In this document: piece by piece, positions 16,971-25,361 of the stretch
Layout: each line of letters begins with the position of its first letter
Position numbering within the stretch: position 1 is the first letter of the stretch
NCBI GenBank assembly: GCA_964629575.1
Contig: CAZVUM010000016.1
Span: 9,881 to 73,880 of the forward strand
DNA: 64,000 nucleotides
From: JAYPWI01 sp964629575
GTDB taxonomy: Bacteria > Actinomycetota > Acidimicrobiia > Acidimicrobiales > Poriferisodalaceae
Direction: 5' to 3'
The notes under the pieces: model-generated
What the model was told of the DNA's origin: nothing
The model's database searches: none
The model's input: the letters and a program-made list of their open reading frames with translations, nothing else
Program-made: the position numbers and the translations under genes

Positions 16971-17822
16971 ATGACGTTCAACCCAACCAAATACAAGATG
17001 ACCACCCGCCAACAGTGGGAGGACTACGCGGGTGGATGGAATGACTGGTCACCCCTGCTCGAGCGCTGGCTCGGACAGGCGACCGAGCGCATGCTCGACC
17101 TCGCGGGCGTGCGGTCCGGAAGCCGGGTGCTCGATGTAGCAGCAGGAGCAGGAGGACAGAGCATCGCCGCAGGCCGACGCGCCGGCGACGACGGTTCGGT
17201 GTTGGCCACCGACCTCTCCCCCACCATCCTCGACCATGCGGCGCAGGCGGCGAAGTCGGCAGGACTGAAGAACCTCGCGACCCGCGAACTCGACGGCGAG
17301 GCACTCCACGAGCTCCCCGCGGAGAGCTTCGACGCGGCGATCTCGCGGGTGGGCCTCATCTACTTCCCGGACCGCCACCAGGCCCTCACCGGCATTCACC
17401 ATGCACTCCGCGACGGCGGACAGTTCGCAACCATCACCTACTCGACCGCGGCCACCAACGGCTTCTTCTCCCTGCCGGTGTCGATCATCCGTGAACGAGC
17501 GCAACTCCCTGCCCCGGCCCCCGGCCAGCCCGGTCCGTTCAGCCTCGCGGACCCCGAAGTCCTCGAAAAGGACCTCTTCGGTGCGGGGTTTCGCGACGTC
17601 GTCATCGACACGATCGATGCGCCGGTGATACTTCCGTCAGCCGCCGAGTGCGTCCGTTTCGAACGCGAATCATTCGGTGCCCTGCACCAGATGTTGGCGA
17701 CGATGCCTCCCCCGGAGCAGTCGTCGGTCTGGGACGAAATCGAGACCGCCTTGCGCCAGTTCGATACAGCCGACGGGTTCGTCGGGCCTTGCGAGCTCGT
17801 CATCGCGGGAGCGACGCGATGA
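16971..17822 (+). CDS. Class I SAM-dependent methyltransferase
   Basis: 283 residues. Motif I RVLDVAAGAGGQSI and the following ATDLS acidic loop bind S-adenosylmethionine; LPAESFDAAISRVGLIYF is motif IV. It resembles UbiE/Coq5-like small-molecule methyltransferases. It opens an operon: its stop overlaps the nitrilase start (ATGA). Methylation of a nitrile- or sulfur-containing product is possible from context, but the substrate is unknown. Confidence 0.85.
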   Translation: MTFNPTKYKMTTRQQWEDYAGGWNDWSPLLERWLGQATERMLDLAGVRSGSRVLDVAAGAGGQSIAAGRRAGDDGSVLATDLSPTILDHAAQAAKSAGLKNLATRELDGEALHELPAESFDAAISRVGLIYFPDRHQALTGIHHALRDGGQFATITYSTAATNGFFSLPVSIIRERAQLPAPAPGQPGPFSLADPEVLEKDLFGAGFRDVVIDTIDAPVILPSAAECVRFERESFGALHQMLATMPPPEQSSVWDEIETALRQFDTADGFVGPCELVIAGATR

Positions 17823-18769
17823 GCAGGTCGCGGACGTTCCGGGTCACTGCCGTGCAGGCCACGCCCGTGTACCTCGATCGAGATGCCACCCTGGAGGTCG
17901 TCGTCGACGAGACCGCCAAGGCCGCAGCCGACGGCGCAGATCTGGTCGTGTTCCCGGAGTCCTTCGTCCCCGGCTACCCGGACTGGCTGTGGCGGCACAA
18001 GCCCTGGAGCGACGCAGACTGGTACGCGCGGTTCCAGGACCAAGCCATCGACGCCACCGACCCAGCCCTCGACCCTGTCCGTGCGGCCGCCGAAACCGCC
18101 GGTGTCTGGGTTGCGCTCGGAATCAACGAACGAGCCGCTTCGGGAACCCTCTACAACGCCGTCGTCTACATCAGCGACGAGGGTGAGATCGCAGGCCTCC
18201 ACCGCAAGCTCGTCCCGACCGGAGCCGAACGTCTGGTGTGGGCCAACGGCCAAGGACCCATGCTCACCGTGATCGACATCGGCGGCGTGAAGGTCGGCTC
18301 CCTCATCTGCTGGGAGAACTACATGCCGCTCGCACGAGCCGCGCTCTACGAGAAGGGCATCGACGTCCTACTCGCGCCCACCTGGGACAACAGTGACGAG
18401 TGGGTCCCGACCCTGCGCCACACCGCCAAGGAAGCCCAGATCTTCGTGGTCGGCGTGACCGCCTTCCTCCGCGGCAGCGACGTGCCCCGGGACCTCCCGG
18501 GCGCCGAGGAGCTCTACGGGCACGACGACGACTTCATGTCGAAGGGCAACAGCACCATCGTCGCCCCAGGCGGGGAGATTGTCGCCGGCCCGCTCATCGC
18601 TGAAGCGGGCAGGGTCAGCGCCACCCTCGAGCTCGACCGGATCGCGGCCGGACGCCGGGCCCTGGATCCCACCGGCCACTACGCCCGCCCCGACATCCTC
18701 TCACTCACCATCAACACGAACGGAGACAGCGATGAGACATACGCTGCGCCAAACAACCCCCCGCGCTGA
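17819..18769 (+). CDS. Nitrilase / cyanide hydratase family enzyme
   Basis: 316 residues from ATG 17819, coupled to the methyltransferase. The catalytic triad is complete: Glu47 (FPESF), Lys130 (LHRKLVPT) and Cys164 (LICWENYMP). LICWEN is typical of true nitrilases and cyanide-degrading enzymes rather than amidases. Cytoplasmic, usually forming large oligomers or filaments. The rhodanese gene begins inside its 3' end (18732). Nitrile or cyanide breakdown is the natural reading of this pair; specificity is not shown. Confidence 0.9.
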   Translation: MSRSRTFRVTAVQATPVYLDRDATLEVVVDETAKAAADGADLVVFPESFVPGYPDWLWRHKPWSDADWYARFQDQAIDATDPALDPVRAAAETAGVWVALGINERAASGTLYNAVVYISDEGEIAGLHRKLVPTGAERLVWANGQGPMLTVIDIGGVKVGSLICWENYMPLARAALYEKGIDVLLAPTWDNSDEWVPTLRHTAKEAQIFVVGVTAFLRGSDVPRDLPGAEELYGHDDDFMSKGNSTIVAPGGEIVAGPLIAEAGRVSATLELDRIAAGRRALDPTGHYARPDILSLTINTNGDSDETYAAPNNPPR

Positions 18770-19640
18770 CAACGACCGGCCAGCACTGGTTACCCCCGAC
18801 TGGCTGACGGGACACCTCGACGATCCGGAGGTGCGGGTCATCGAGGTCGACGTCTCCCCGGCCGCGCACGACCAGGGCCACATCCCCGGTGCCGTGCTGT
18901 GGAACATCTACACCGACATCAAGGACGAGAACTATGACTTCGTGGGGCGGACCGCCTTCGAGGAATTGGTGCGCCAATCCGGGATCGACAAGGGAGCAAC
19001 CGTCGTCTTCTACGGCTACGCGCCAGCCTTCGGGTTCTGGCTACTGCGACTCTTCGGCCATGACGACGTACGCATCCTCGATGCAGATCGAGCCACATGG
19101 CAGGCCGAGCACCACCCGTGGACCAGCGCTACATCGGTCCCGGCGCCATCGCAGTACATCCTCGGACAAGAGCTGCCCGCGCTGCGGGCATCGTTGACCG
19201 ACGTGCGGGACGGCATCGACGAGCCGGCCCTGACGACCATCGACGTTCGCTCGACGCCCGAGTACTTGGGTGAACGGTTCTGGCCATCGGGTGGGATGCA
19301 CCCCGACGGCCGCGCCGGGCACGTGCCGGACGCCGTCAGCCTCCCCGCCGACGCCTACGTCGACGAGCGAGGTGCGTTCCGGTCCTGGGACGAACTGAGC
19401 CAGCAGTTCCCTGAATTCGACGGATCCAAGACCGACCCGCTGATCACCTACTGCACCATCGGTGCGAGAGCTTGCACCGCATGGTTCGTTTTGTCAGAAC
19501 TCCTCGGGCACCACGACGTCCGCGTCTACGACGGCTCCTGGGCCCAATGGGGACGAACGGCAGCGGCCCCTGTCGATACCGGTGAGCCCGGAGCTTCCCG
19601 CAGGAAGCTGGGCGACCGGCTCGGGGTTACATGTTCATGA
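18732..19640 (+). CDS. sseA: Thiosulfate/3-mercaptopyruvate sulfurtransferase (rhodanese)
   Basis: 302 residues from ATG 18732, overlapping the nitrilase by 38 bp. Two rhodanese domains: an N-terminal one without an active-site Cys, and a catalytic one with CTIGARA, nucleophile Cys241. The family moves sulfane sulfur to cyanide or thiols. Next to a nitrilase it would complete a cyanide/nitrile detoxification set (hydrolysis plus conversion to thiocyanate); that is inference. The Crp-family gene starts inside its last codons. Confidence 0.88.
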   Translation: MRHTLRQTTPRADNDRPALVTPDWLTGHLDDPEVRVIEVDVSPAAHDQGHIPGAVLWNIYTDIKDENYDFVGRTAFEELVRQSGIDKGATVVFYGYAPAFGFWLLRLFGHDDVRILDADRATWQAEHHPWTSATSVPAPSQYILGQELPALRASLTDVRDGIDEPALTTIDVRSTPEYLGERFWPSGGMHPDGRAGHVPDAVSLPADAYVDERGAFRSWDELSQQFPEFDGSKTDPLITYCTIGARACTAWFVLSELLGHHDVRVYDGSWAQWGRTAAAPVDTGEPGASRRKLGDRLGVTCS

Positions 19641-20359
19641 CCTCAACTGTTGCCGCTGGCCGTCTGGGCAGGGTGGGTGCACGGTTGTCGCAGTATGGGA
19701 CCTGGATCGCGTGCTGTTTGAGCCGGGGCCGGCGGGCGCCTCTTGGTGAGAGTGATGTGGACCAGTTGGTGGCCGAGTTCGGCGAGAGCCTGTTCGCGGG
19801 AGGTACGTGCGTGTTCCGCCAGGGAGACGACGCAGCCCAGATCCATCTGGTCCGCACCGGCAGCGTCGAGCTGTCGCGGGTGATCAATAGCCGGCGGGTC
19901 GCGTTGCAGATTCTGCGTCCGGGCGATGTGTTTGGTGACGTGCCGGCGTTCTTGGGCGAGCCCGAGCCCTTCGATGCTCGGGCTCTGGAGGACTGCGCCA
20001 TCTTGTCCCTCGACGCCGCCTCGTTGTTCGAGATGCTCCAGACCCGGCCCCAGGTGGCGCGCCGGTGGATCGTGTCGCTGGCCGAGCGCATGAGCGGGTT
20101 ACAGCAGCGCCTCGGTGACTTGCTTGCGGGCGGCCTCGACACCCAGCTGGCATCGGTCCTGCTACGAGAGAGCGCCGACGGTTGTGATGTGACGCTGACC
20201 CAAGACCAGTTGGCCGACATGCTCGGCTCGGCCCGCACAAGTGTCCAGCGGGTGCTCAAGCAGCTCGAGGCCGATGGGTTGATCGAGCTCGGCTATCGCC
20301 GGATCGCCGTGATCGACCCCGACGGGCTCGCAGGGCTCATCGGCGACCGCGAGGCATAG
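19631..20359 (+). CDS. Crp/Fnr family transcriptional regulator
   Basis: 242 residues, overlapping the rhodanese by 10 bp. Residues about 45-150 form a cyclic-nucleotide-binding-type beta roll (GTCVFRQGDDAAQIHLVRTG, then GDVFGDVPAFLGE). The C-terminal winged helix has the recognition helix LADMLGSARTSVQRVLKQL. No Fnr-type Cys cluster is evident, so the effector could be cAMP, a redox signal or none. It sits mid-operon and may control the membrane-protein genes downstream, where GTGA-N9-TCAC occurs at 21198-21214. Confidence 0.85.
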   Translation: MFMTSTVAAGRLGRVGARLSQYGTWIACCLSRGRRAPLGESDVDQLVAEFGESLFAGGTCVFRQGDDAAQIHLVRTGSVELSRVINSRRVALQILRPGDVFGDVPAFLGEPEPFDARALEDCAILSLDAASLFEMLQTRPQVARRWIVSLAERMSGLQQRLGDLLAGGLDTQLASVLLRESADGCDVTLTQDQLADMLGSARTSVQRVLKQLEADGLIELGYRRIAVIDPDGLAGLIGDREA

Positions 20360-20361
20360 CG

Positions 20362-21195
20362 ATGCCGACGGCGTTCGTGCTGTCCGGTGGCGCCAGTCTC
20401 GGGTCGATCCAGGTCGGGATGGCTATCGCACTGGCCGAGGCCGGCATCGAACCGGATCTCATCGTGGGTAGCTCAGTGGGAGCGATCAACGGCGCCTGTC
20501 TGGCATCAACCAAACCAGCCGGCGATCTGGCCGAACTCTGGCGCGGCCTGCGCCGCACCGATCTGTTCCCGCTCCGACCGTTGGTCGGACTGCGCGGCTT
20601 CTTGGGCCGTCGCAGCCACTTCGTCCCCAACACCGGGCTGCGTCGGCTGTTGGAGCGCCACATCGCGTTCGCGCTCCTCGAAGACGCACCGGTCCCGTTC
20701 ACCGCGATCACCACCGACTCCCGCTCCGGCGACGAAGTCGCAATCACCAGTGGTCCGGCGGTGCCGGCCATTCTCGCCAGCGCCGCACTCCCCGGCGTAT
20801 TTCCTCCCGTCGAGATCGGCGGCCGTCTCCTCATCGATGGCGGGGTGGTGAACAACACCCCGATCACCGATGCCATCGAGGCCGGGGCCACCGAAGTGTG
20901 GGTGCTGTCCACGGGCTATTCCTGCGCGCTCAGCGAACCACCGAGGAGCGCTCTGGCGATGGCCATGCATTCGATCGCGCTGTTGGTGCAACAGCGCCTC
21001 GTTCTCGAAACATCGATGCGGAACTACCCGGTGCCAGTGCATCTGATCCCCCCGCCGTGCCCAATCAGCGTGACGCCGATCGATTTCTCCCAGACCCGCA
21101 ACCTGATCGACCGAGCACATGAAGGCACCCGCCAATGGCTCGCTGATGGTTGCCCCAACGCGATGCCTCTGGTGGTGCCCCACCGGCACGATTGA
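20362..21195 (+). CDS. Patatin-like phospholipase
   Basis: 277 residues. The glycine-rich oxyanion loop GGASLG is at 9-14, the nucleophile elbow GSSVG gives Ser38, and DGG (near 160) supplies the Asp of the Ser-Asp dyad. A cytoplasmic or membrane-associated lipid acyl hydrolase of the RssA type. It follows the Crp gene after 2 bp and so belongs to the same operon. Actual lipid substrate unknown. Confidence 0.9.
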   Translation: MPTAFVLSGGASLGSIQVGMAIALAEAGIEPDLIVGSSVGAINGACLASTKPAGDLAELWRGLRRTDLFPLRPLVGLRGFLGRRSHFVPNTGLRRLLERHIAFALLEDAPVPFTAITTDSRSGDEVAITSGPAVPAILASAALPGVFPPVEIGGRLLIDGGVVNNTPITDAIEAGATEVWVLSTGYSCALSEPPRSALAMAMHSIALLVQQRLVLETSMRNYPVPVHLIPPPCPISVTPIDFSQTRNLIDRAHEGTRQWLADGCPNAMPLVVPHRHD

Positions 21196-21308
21196 CGGTG
21201 AGCGAGATTCTCACATCTGCGACATTCTCGAAATGACACCCACAACGAGCTGGTTCCGAGTCTCGAAAGCTCCCTGATCTGGGGGACTCGAAACGAAAGG
21301 GAACACTC

Positions 21309-22256
21309 ATGGCTGCAATCACTCAGCTCGCAGCTCGACCACCATCGGGGGCCGATCCGAACGCCCGGTCGCGGTATCGCACCGTCGGCTTGGGCCTCGC
21401 GTTGGTGGGGATGATGGGCGCGGTGGTGTCAGTGATCGGCAACTTCGCCGCTGCCGGTAACATCGACGCCACAGACTCCTACCGAGAGACATTGGCCTGG
21501 ACCTTCGGACTGTCCATCTTCTCCTTCGGGGTGGTCAAGCTCGCCATCGCCGTGATCTTGATGGGCATCGTCGTCAGACTGTGGTTCCGCGTCGATGCCA
21601 TCAAGGGCTCGCTCGCCACCCTGCATGGCCACGGCGGCACGCGGGCGGCCACGGGCACCTTGAAGACCGACTGGGGCGCGGCGACCGTCACCGACGCGCC
21701 ACCGAAGCTGCTGCCGATTCATCGCTTGGCCCGGCTGATGTGGCGTCCCATGCTGGCCATGGGAGCCATAGGCCTCACCACCGGGCTGATCAGCTCCTGG
21801 GTGTGGGCCGACAAGACCCCGGGCACCGAGAGCTTCCGCCAAGCCGCCGCCTTCACCCAAGGCGTCGAGTTCTTGGGCGAGGCGCTGTTGTTGTCCGGGA
21901 TCGCGTTCTTGTTGGGCACCATCCTTGCCGGACTGCGTGAGGGCGGCGGCGAGGTCCAGTCAAGCTTGGGCCTGCCGGTCACCACCTTGAAGATGCCCGC
22001 CACCGCCAAGGCGTTCGTGGGGTTGATGATGATGGGGATGATGGCCGGGATCGCCCAGTTCGTCCTCTACCTGGTCCAGATCGGCAACGCCGACGACCCC
22101 GCCTCGTTCGCTGCGTGGGGCAACTGGCTCGGCCCGTTCCGTGAGCTCGCCCTCGGCCTGATCCTGGCCGGCGTCGTGTTGGCCCTGGTCGCCATCGCCA
22201 ACGTGTTGGCCTTCCAGTTCGACCGCATCAAGTCCATCGTTCGCACCGGCGCCTGA
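21309..22256 (+). CDS. Polytopic membrane protein, paralogue A
   Basis: 315 residues with about seven predicted membrane segments. The last third contains GGGEVQ, then TLKMPATAKAFVG, then MMMGMM, shared almost exactly with the next gene. No transporter or enzyme family recognised. The leader (21196-21308) has three CTCGAAA copies (21227, 21262, 21287). It heads a set with a second paralogue, two small proteins and an FNT channel. Its function is unknown; the Met-rich membrane helix after KMPATAKA is the notable feature. Confidence 0.7.
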   Translation: MAAITQLAARPPSGADPNARSRYRTVGLGLALVGMMGAVVSVIGNFAAAGNIDATDSYRETLAWTFGLSIFSFGVVKLAIAVILMGIVVRLWFRVDAIKGSLATLHGHGGTRAATGTLKTDWGAATVTDAPPKLLPIHRLARLMWRPMLAMGAIGLTTGLISSWVWADKTPGTESFRQAAAFTQGVEFLGEALLLSGIAFLLGTILAGLREGGGEVQSSLGLPVTTLKMPATAKAFVGLMMMGMMAGIAQFVLYLVQIGNADDPASFAAWGNWLGPFRELALGLILAGVVLALVAIANVLAFQFDRIKSIVRTGA

Positions 22257-22286
22257 GCCGCCACCTCTCGAGAAAGAAGAAGTCCA

Positions 22287-22964
22287 ATGACTACAACTGC
22301 ACTCCATACAGCCCCAACCAAGACACCAACGACAGCAGTGACCCGAAGCGATGGCTTCAACGTCGTCGGCTCCGACACCAGCCTCGGCTACAACCTGCCC
22401 CAACGCATGGGACGCAAGCTCTGGCTGCCCATGTTTGCCATGGCGCTCATGGGATGGACGGCCGGGTTCACGCTGGCCATCATCGAAGCCGGCACCGACC
22501 GCGCCGAGGTCAACGATCTTCAGACGCTCGGTCATCTGGTGCCCGGGTTCATGTTCGTCGGATTCCTCGGCGTGTTCGCCGCCATCACCTTCGCCGTCGC
22601 CCGCATTCTGGGTGAGTTCCGCACAGGAGGGGGCGAAGTCCAGGCAACCGCCGGCGGCCAGGTCCAGACCCTGAAGATGCCGGCCACAGCCAAGGCCATG
22701 CTCGGCTTCATGATCATGGGCATGATGGTCATGGCGGCCGGGGTCGCCACCAACTTCGTCGCTGCGGGCGCCTTCGATGGCACCAACCCCGCCGACCTCA
22801 TCGACAGTGCCCAAGCCGGTGCTGCCGCCTCCGGGCTCCGCCGTCTCGGCGTCGTGACCTACCTCACCGGGATCGCTTTCGGGCTTGCAACCATCATCGA
22901 CGTGCTGCGCTTCCAAGCCACTCGCATCCGCGAAGTCGCAGCCAGCCACGGCCACACCCATTGA
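22287..22964 (+). CDS. Polytopic membrane protein, paralogue B
   Basis: 225 residues, about five membrane segments, preceded by a purine-rich GAGAAAGAAGAAG site. It is homologous to the C-terminal two thirds of the gene before it through GGGEVQ, QTLKMPATAKAMLG and MIMGMMVMAAG. The tail is His-rich (SHGHTH), possibly metal-binding. The pair may form a heteromeric membrane complex; this is inference from adjacency and shared core. Family unknown. Confidence 0.7.
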   Translation: MTTTALHTAPTKTPTTAVTRSDGFNVVGSDTSLGYNLPQRMGRKLWLPMFAMALMGWTAGFTLAIIEAGTDRAEVNDLQTLGHLVPGFMFVGFLGVFAAITFAVARILGEFRTGGGEVQATAGGQVQTLKMPATAKAMLGFMIMGMMVMAAGVATNFVAAGAFDGTNPADLIDSAQAGAAASGLRRLGVVTYLTGIAFGLATIIDVLRFQATRIREVAASHGHTH

Positions 22965-23129
22965 CCCACACGGGCCACTTCGAGATGGCCGGCAACGGAA
23001 CACGCGAGCCGACCACCTCCCCACCCGCTGGCGGGGCCGAACCGCCCAACTCGGTCCCGCCAGCACACGCGCCCGCCACACCCCTCCGGCCAGGCAAACG
23101 CCCGTGACACCGAACATTGCGAGACCCAC

Positions 23130-23324
23130 ATGACCGCCCATCGGATCACCGGCATCATCCAGCGCCTCGCTGTCGGCGCCACCACCTTTGCCGACAACAT
23201 GCTCCACGCCGCTGCCGACCTCACCAAACACGACCGGATCGACGACTGCATCGACGGCCGCTGGAGGGCTCCTCGCTATGGGTCATCGCCAGCCGGTGGC
23301 ACCCCCGTGGAGAGGGCGCAATGA
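23130..23324 (+). CDS. Small hypothetical protein coupled to next gene
   Basis: 64 residues (MTAHRITGIIQRLAVGATTF at the start), with an ATGA overlap with the gene at 23321, which supports real translation. It has a short amphipathic N-terminal segment but no clear membrane helix. No family recognised. About 165 bp separate it from paralogue B, with no other gene visible in that gap. Confidence 0.5.
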   Translation: MTAHRITGIIQRLAVGATTFADNMLHAAADLTKHDRIDDCIDGRWRAPRYGSSPAGGTPVERAQ

Positions 23325-23803
23325 GAGTGCCGACTCGAACTGGCCTCGCCGCGCTCGCCACCATCGCCGGGCTCCAATTCCACCCGAAGGTGGCGCTGCG
23401 GCCCGACCGTGTCGAGACCACCGCAACGGCCGACACAATCATCGAGCTCCTCCAAACACGACTCCGCGACAGCCCTGACGTCCTGGTTGCCTCCGAGGAT
23501 CGCCTGGTCCGCCGATTCGCCGGACGAGCCGGCGTCTTCCCCTACCGCACCACCGAGCTGGTCGCGTTCGCTCCGGACGGTGTCACCTTCGACCACCTCG
23601 CCGGTCCATTTGCCACCTGCCACGAACGCTTCCATCTCCGCCCCCACGAAACCTTCACCACCCTCGAGCACACCGGCACCTTCTCGCTACGCGGCGGCCT
23701 CTGGAGCTTCATGCTGTTCGCCGCCCCAGTCCGAAGCGCCTTCGAAAGCCACGTCCGACGCCACCTCCACCAGCTCGCCGCCGACCTCGCCGATCACAAG
23801 TAG
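23321..23803 (+). CDS. Hypothetical protein, SRPBCC-like
   Basis: 160 residues from ATG 23321 (overlapping the previous stop). The second half (TELVAFAPDGVTFDHLAGPF, then TFTTLEHTGTFSLRGGLWSF) has the alternating strand pattern and C-terminal helix of lipid- or ligand-binding SRPBCC/cyclase folds, but similarity is weak. The N-terminus may carry a short hydrophobic signal or anchor (ALATIAGLQF). Its place between the paired membrane proteins and the FNT channel suggests a shared role. Function unknown. Confidence 0.55.
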   Translation: MRVPTRTGLAALATIAGLQFHPKVALRPDRVETTATADTIIELLQTRLRDSPDVLVASEDRLVRRFAGRAGVFPYRTTELVAFAPDGVTFDHLAGPFATCHERFHLRPHETFTTLEHTGTFSLRGGLWSFMLFAAPVRSAFESHVRRHLHQLAADLADHK

Positions 23804-23846
23804 CTTCACGACCGACTGCCCCAACCCCTCCGACGGCACCCGACCT

Positions 23847-24674
23847 ATGCACGACGACATCGACTTCCCCGACAACCAGTTCCTCGCCCCCGAACTGGTC
23901 ATGACCGAAATGGCCCAAGCCGGAGCCCAACGCGCCGCCAACCGCAGCGCGACCGAGGTGATGGTGCTATCGATGATCGCCGGCGGATTCATCACCGTCG
24001 GCGCCCTATTCAGCACCCTCATCGCCACCGGCACCGACAACGAAGGCGTCCAACGCCTCCTCGAAGGATTCGGCTTCTCCGTCGGATTCTTCGCCGTCGT
24101 ACTCACCGGCACCCTCCTCTTCACCGAAGTCAACGTCGAGATGCCCGCCACCCTCCTCAGCGGCAACCCGAGCGCCATCGTCGGAAGAGCAGCACGGCTG
24201 TGGATTCTCGCGGCGGTCGGCAACTTCGCCGGCGCCTACCTCACCGGCCTCGCCATCACCACCGCCCAGGACTACAGCCCCGCCGTCGACGCCCTCCTCA
24301 CCGAGATCGTCGAGGCCAAGATGCGCTACCGCGCCATCGGCGGCACCGAAGGCTGGGCCCGCGCCGTGCTCTCCGGTGCGCTGGGCAACTGGCTCGTCGG
24401 CATGGCCGCCTTCCTCGCGGTCATGGGCCGCACCATCATCGGCAAATACATCCCCGTGCTGTTGATGGTCTCAGCCTTCGTCGCCGCCGGATTCCTCCAC
24501 AGCCCAGCCAACATGGCCTACTTCTCCCTCGCCCAACCCGACGGCCTCGGCCCGGGCTGGGGCCCAGCCATCACATGGAGCATCACCCCAGCCGCCATCG
24601 GCAACATCGCCGGCGCGTTCTTCCTCGTCGCCCTCCCGTTCTGGGCCCTCAACAACCGCCGCAGCCGACCCTGA
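23847..24674 (+). CDS. Formate/nitrite transporter (FNT) family channel
   Basis: 275 residues from ATG 23847; the frame is open earlier but reads as shadow sequence. Six membrane helices; SGALGNWLVGMA and AGFLHSPANMAYFS match the two conserved FNT loops, the latter with the central pore His. FNT pentamers pass formate, nitrite, hydrosulfide or other small monovalent anions. Downstream of a nitrilase/rhodanese unit, the cargo could be formate, thiocyanate-related anions or nitrite; sequence alone does not say. Confidence 0.85.
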   Translation: MHDDIDFPDNQFLAPELVMTEMAQAGAQRAANRSATEVMVLSMIAGGFITVGALFSTLIATGTDNEGVQRLLEGFGFSVGFFAVVLTGTLLFTEVNVEMPATLLSGNPSAIVGRAARLWILAAVGNFAGAYLTGLAITTAQDYSPAVDALLTEIVEAKMRYRAIGGTEGWARAVLSGALGNWLVGMAAFLAVMGRTIIGKYIPVLLMVSAFVAAGFLHSPANMAYFSLAQPDGLGPGWGPAITWSITPAAIGNIAGAFFLVALPFWALNNRRSRP

Positions 24675-24694
24675 CACGACCCGGCCCGATGGTC

Positions 24695-24982
24695 TCAGTC
24701 GAGGACTTCTACACCTCGCCAGAACGCCACCCGATCACTCACCAGACGCCGCGCCAATGGCCACGGCCGCTCGTACGCGAACGCGGCATCAGCTGCGACA
24801 TCGCTCTCGCCCGCAACGTGCCAGTAGCGGGCCTTGCCCTTCCAGAAACAGCGGCTCGTCGACGGACTCTCCAGCAGTGCTCCGTCCCGGACGCTCGCAC
24901 GGGGGAAGTACGTCATCCCCTCGACCACCCGGACATCATCGCTCTCGGCTACAACCACACCGTCAAACACTGCACGAGCCAT
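24695..24982 (-). CDS. DUF427 family protein
   Basis: 95 residues, a full-length single DUF427 domain: MARAVFDGVVVAESDDVRVV, then YFPRASV, then TRCFWKGKARYW-like residues SRCFWKGKARYWH, then AFAYERPWP. Small beta-rich actinobacterial proteins of unknown biochemical role. Convergent with the FNT gene, 20 bp between stops. Confidence 0.85.
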   Translation of the reverse strand: MARAVFDGVVVAESDDVRVVEGMTYFPRASVRDGALLESPSTSRCFWKGKARYWHVAGESDVAADAAFAYERPWPLARRLVSDRVAFWRGVEVLD

Positions 24983-25361
24983 ACTCCACTAACCCGCCTA
25001 CGGCTCGACAACTTCCCAGCCACGCCCCGGCCTGTACCGGTGACCTGGCTCGAGTTGATCTCGAGCGGCGGCCCCAGCCAGAACGGCGGCGCCGTACCCC
25101 TGGGGGTGCCCGATACTCGGTCGTGGCCGCTGACCAGGGCGTATGCCGGCAACGCTGGTCTGTCGTGTTTCGCATTCTCAACTCCTCAGCGCCTTGGTGC
25201 GTCATGGTCGGGTGGGGCGCTCTTCGTCGCCTTCCAAGTCGGAGTCGACGGGATGCCAGGCCAAGTCGTCAAGATCAATGCGCAGCCCTGTTCGCCATCC
25301 AGGAAACGAACGCCGTGCGCTATGTTTGGGTCACAATAACCACGGAGTGGGAGGACGGACG
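24983..25361. other. Intergenic region, divergent promoters
   Basis: 379 bp between DUF427 (minus) and the RTX protein (plus). Short open frames here have no family resemblance and no ribosome sites. The only clear signal is GGGAGGA about 10 bases before the RTX start at 25362. Nothing else recognised. Confidence 0.5.
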
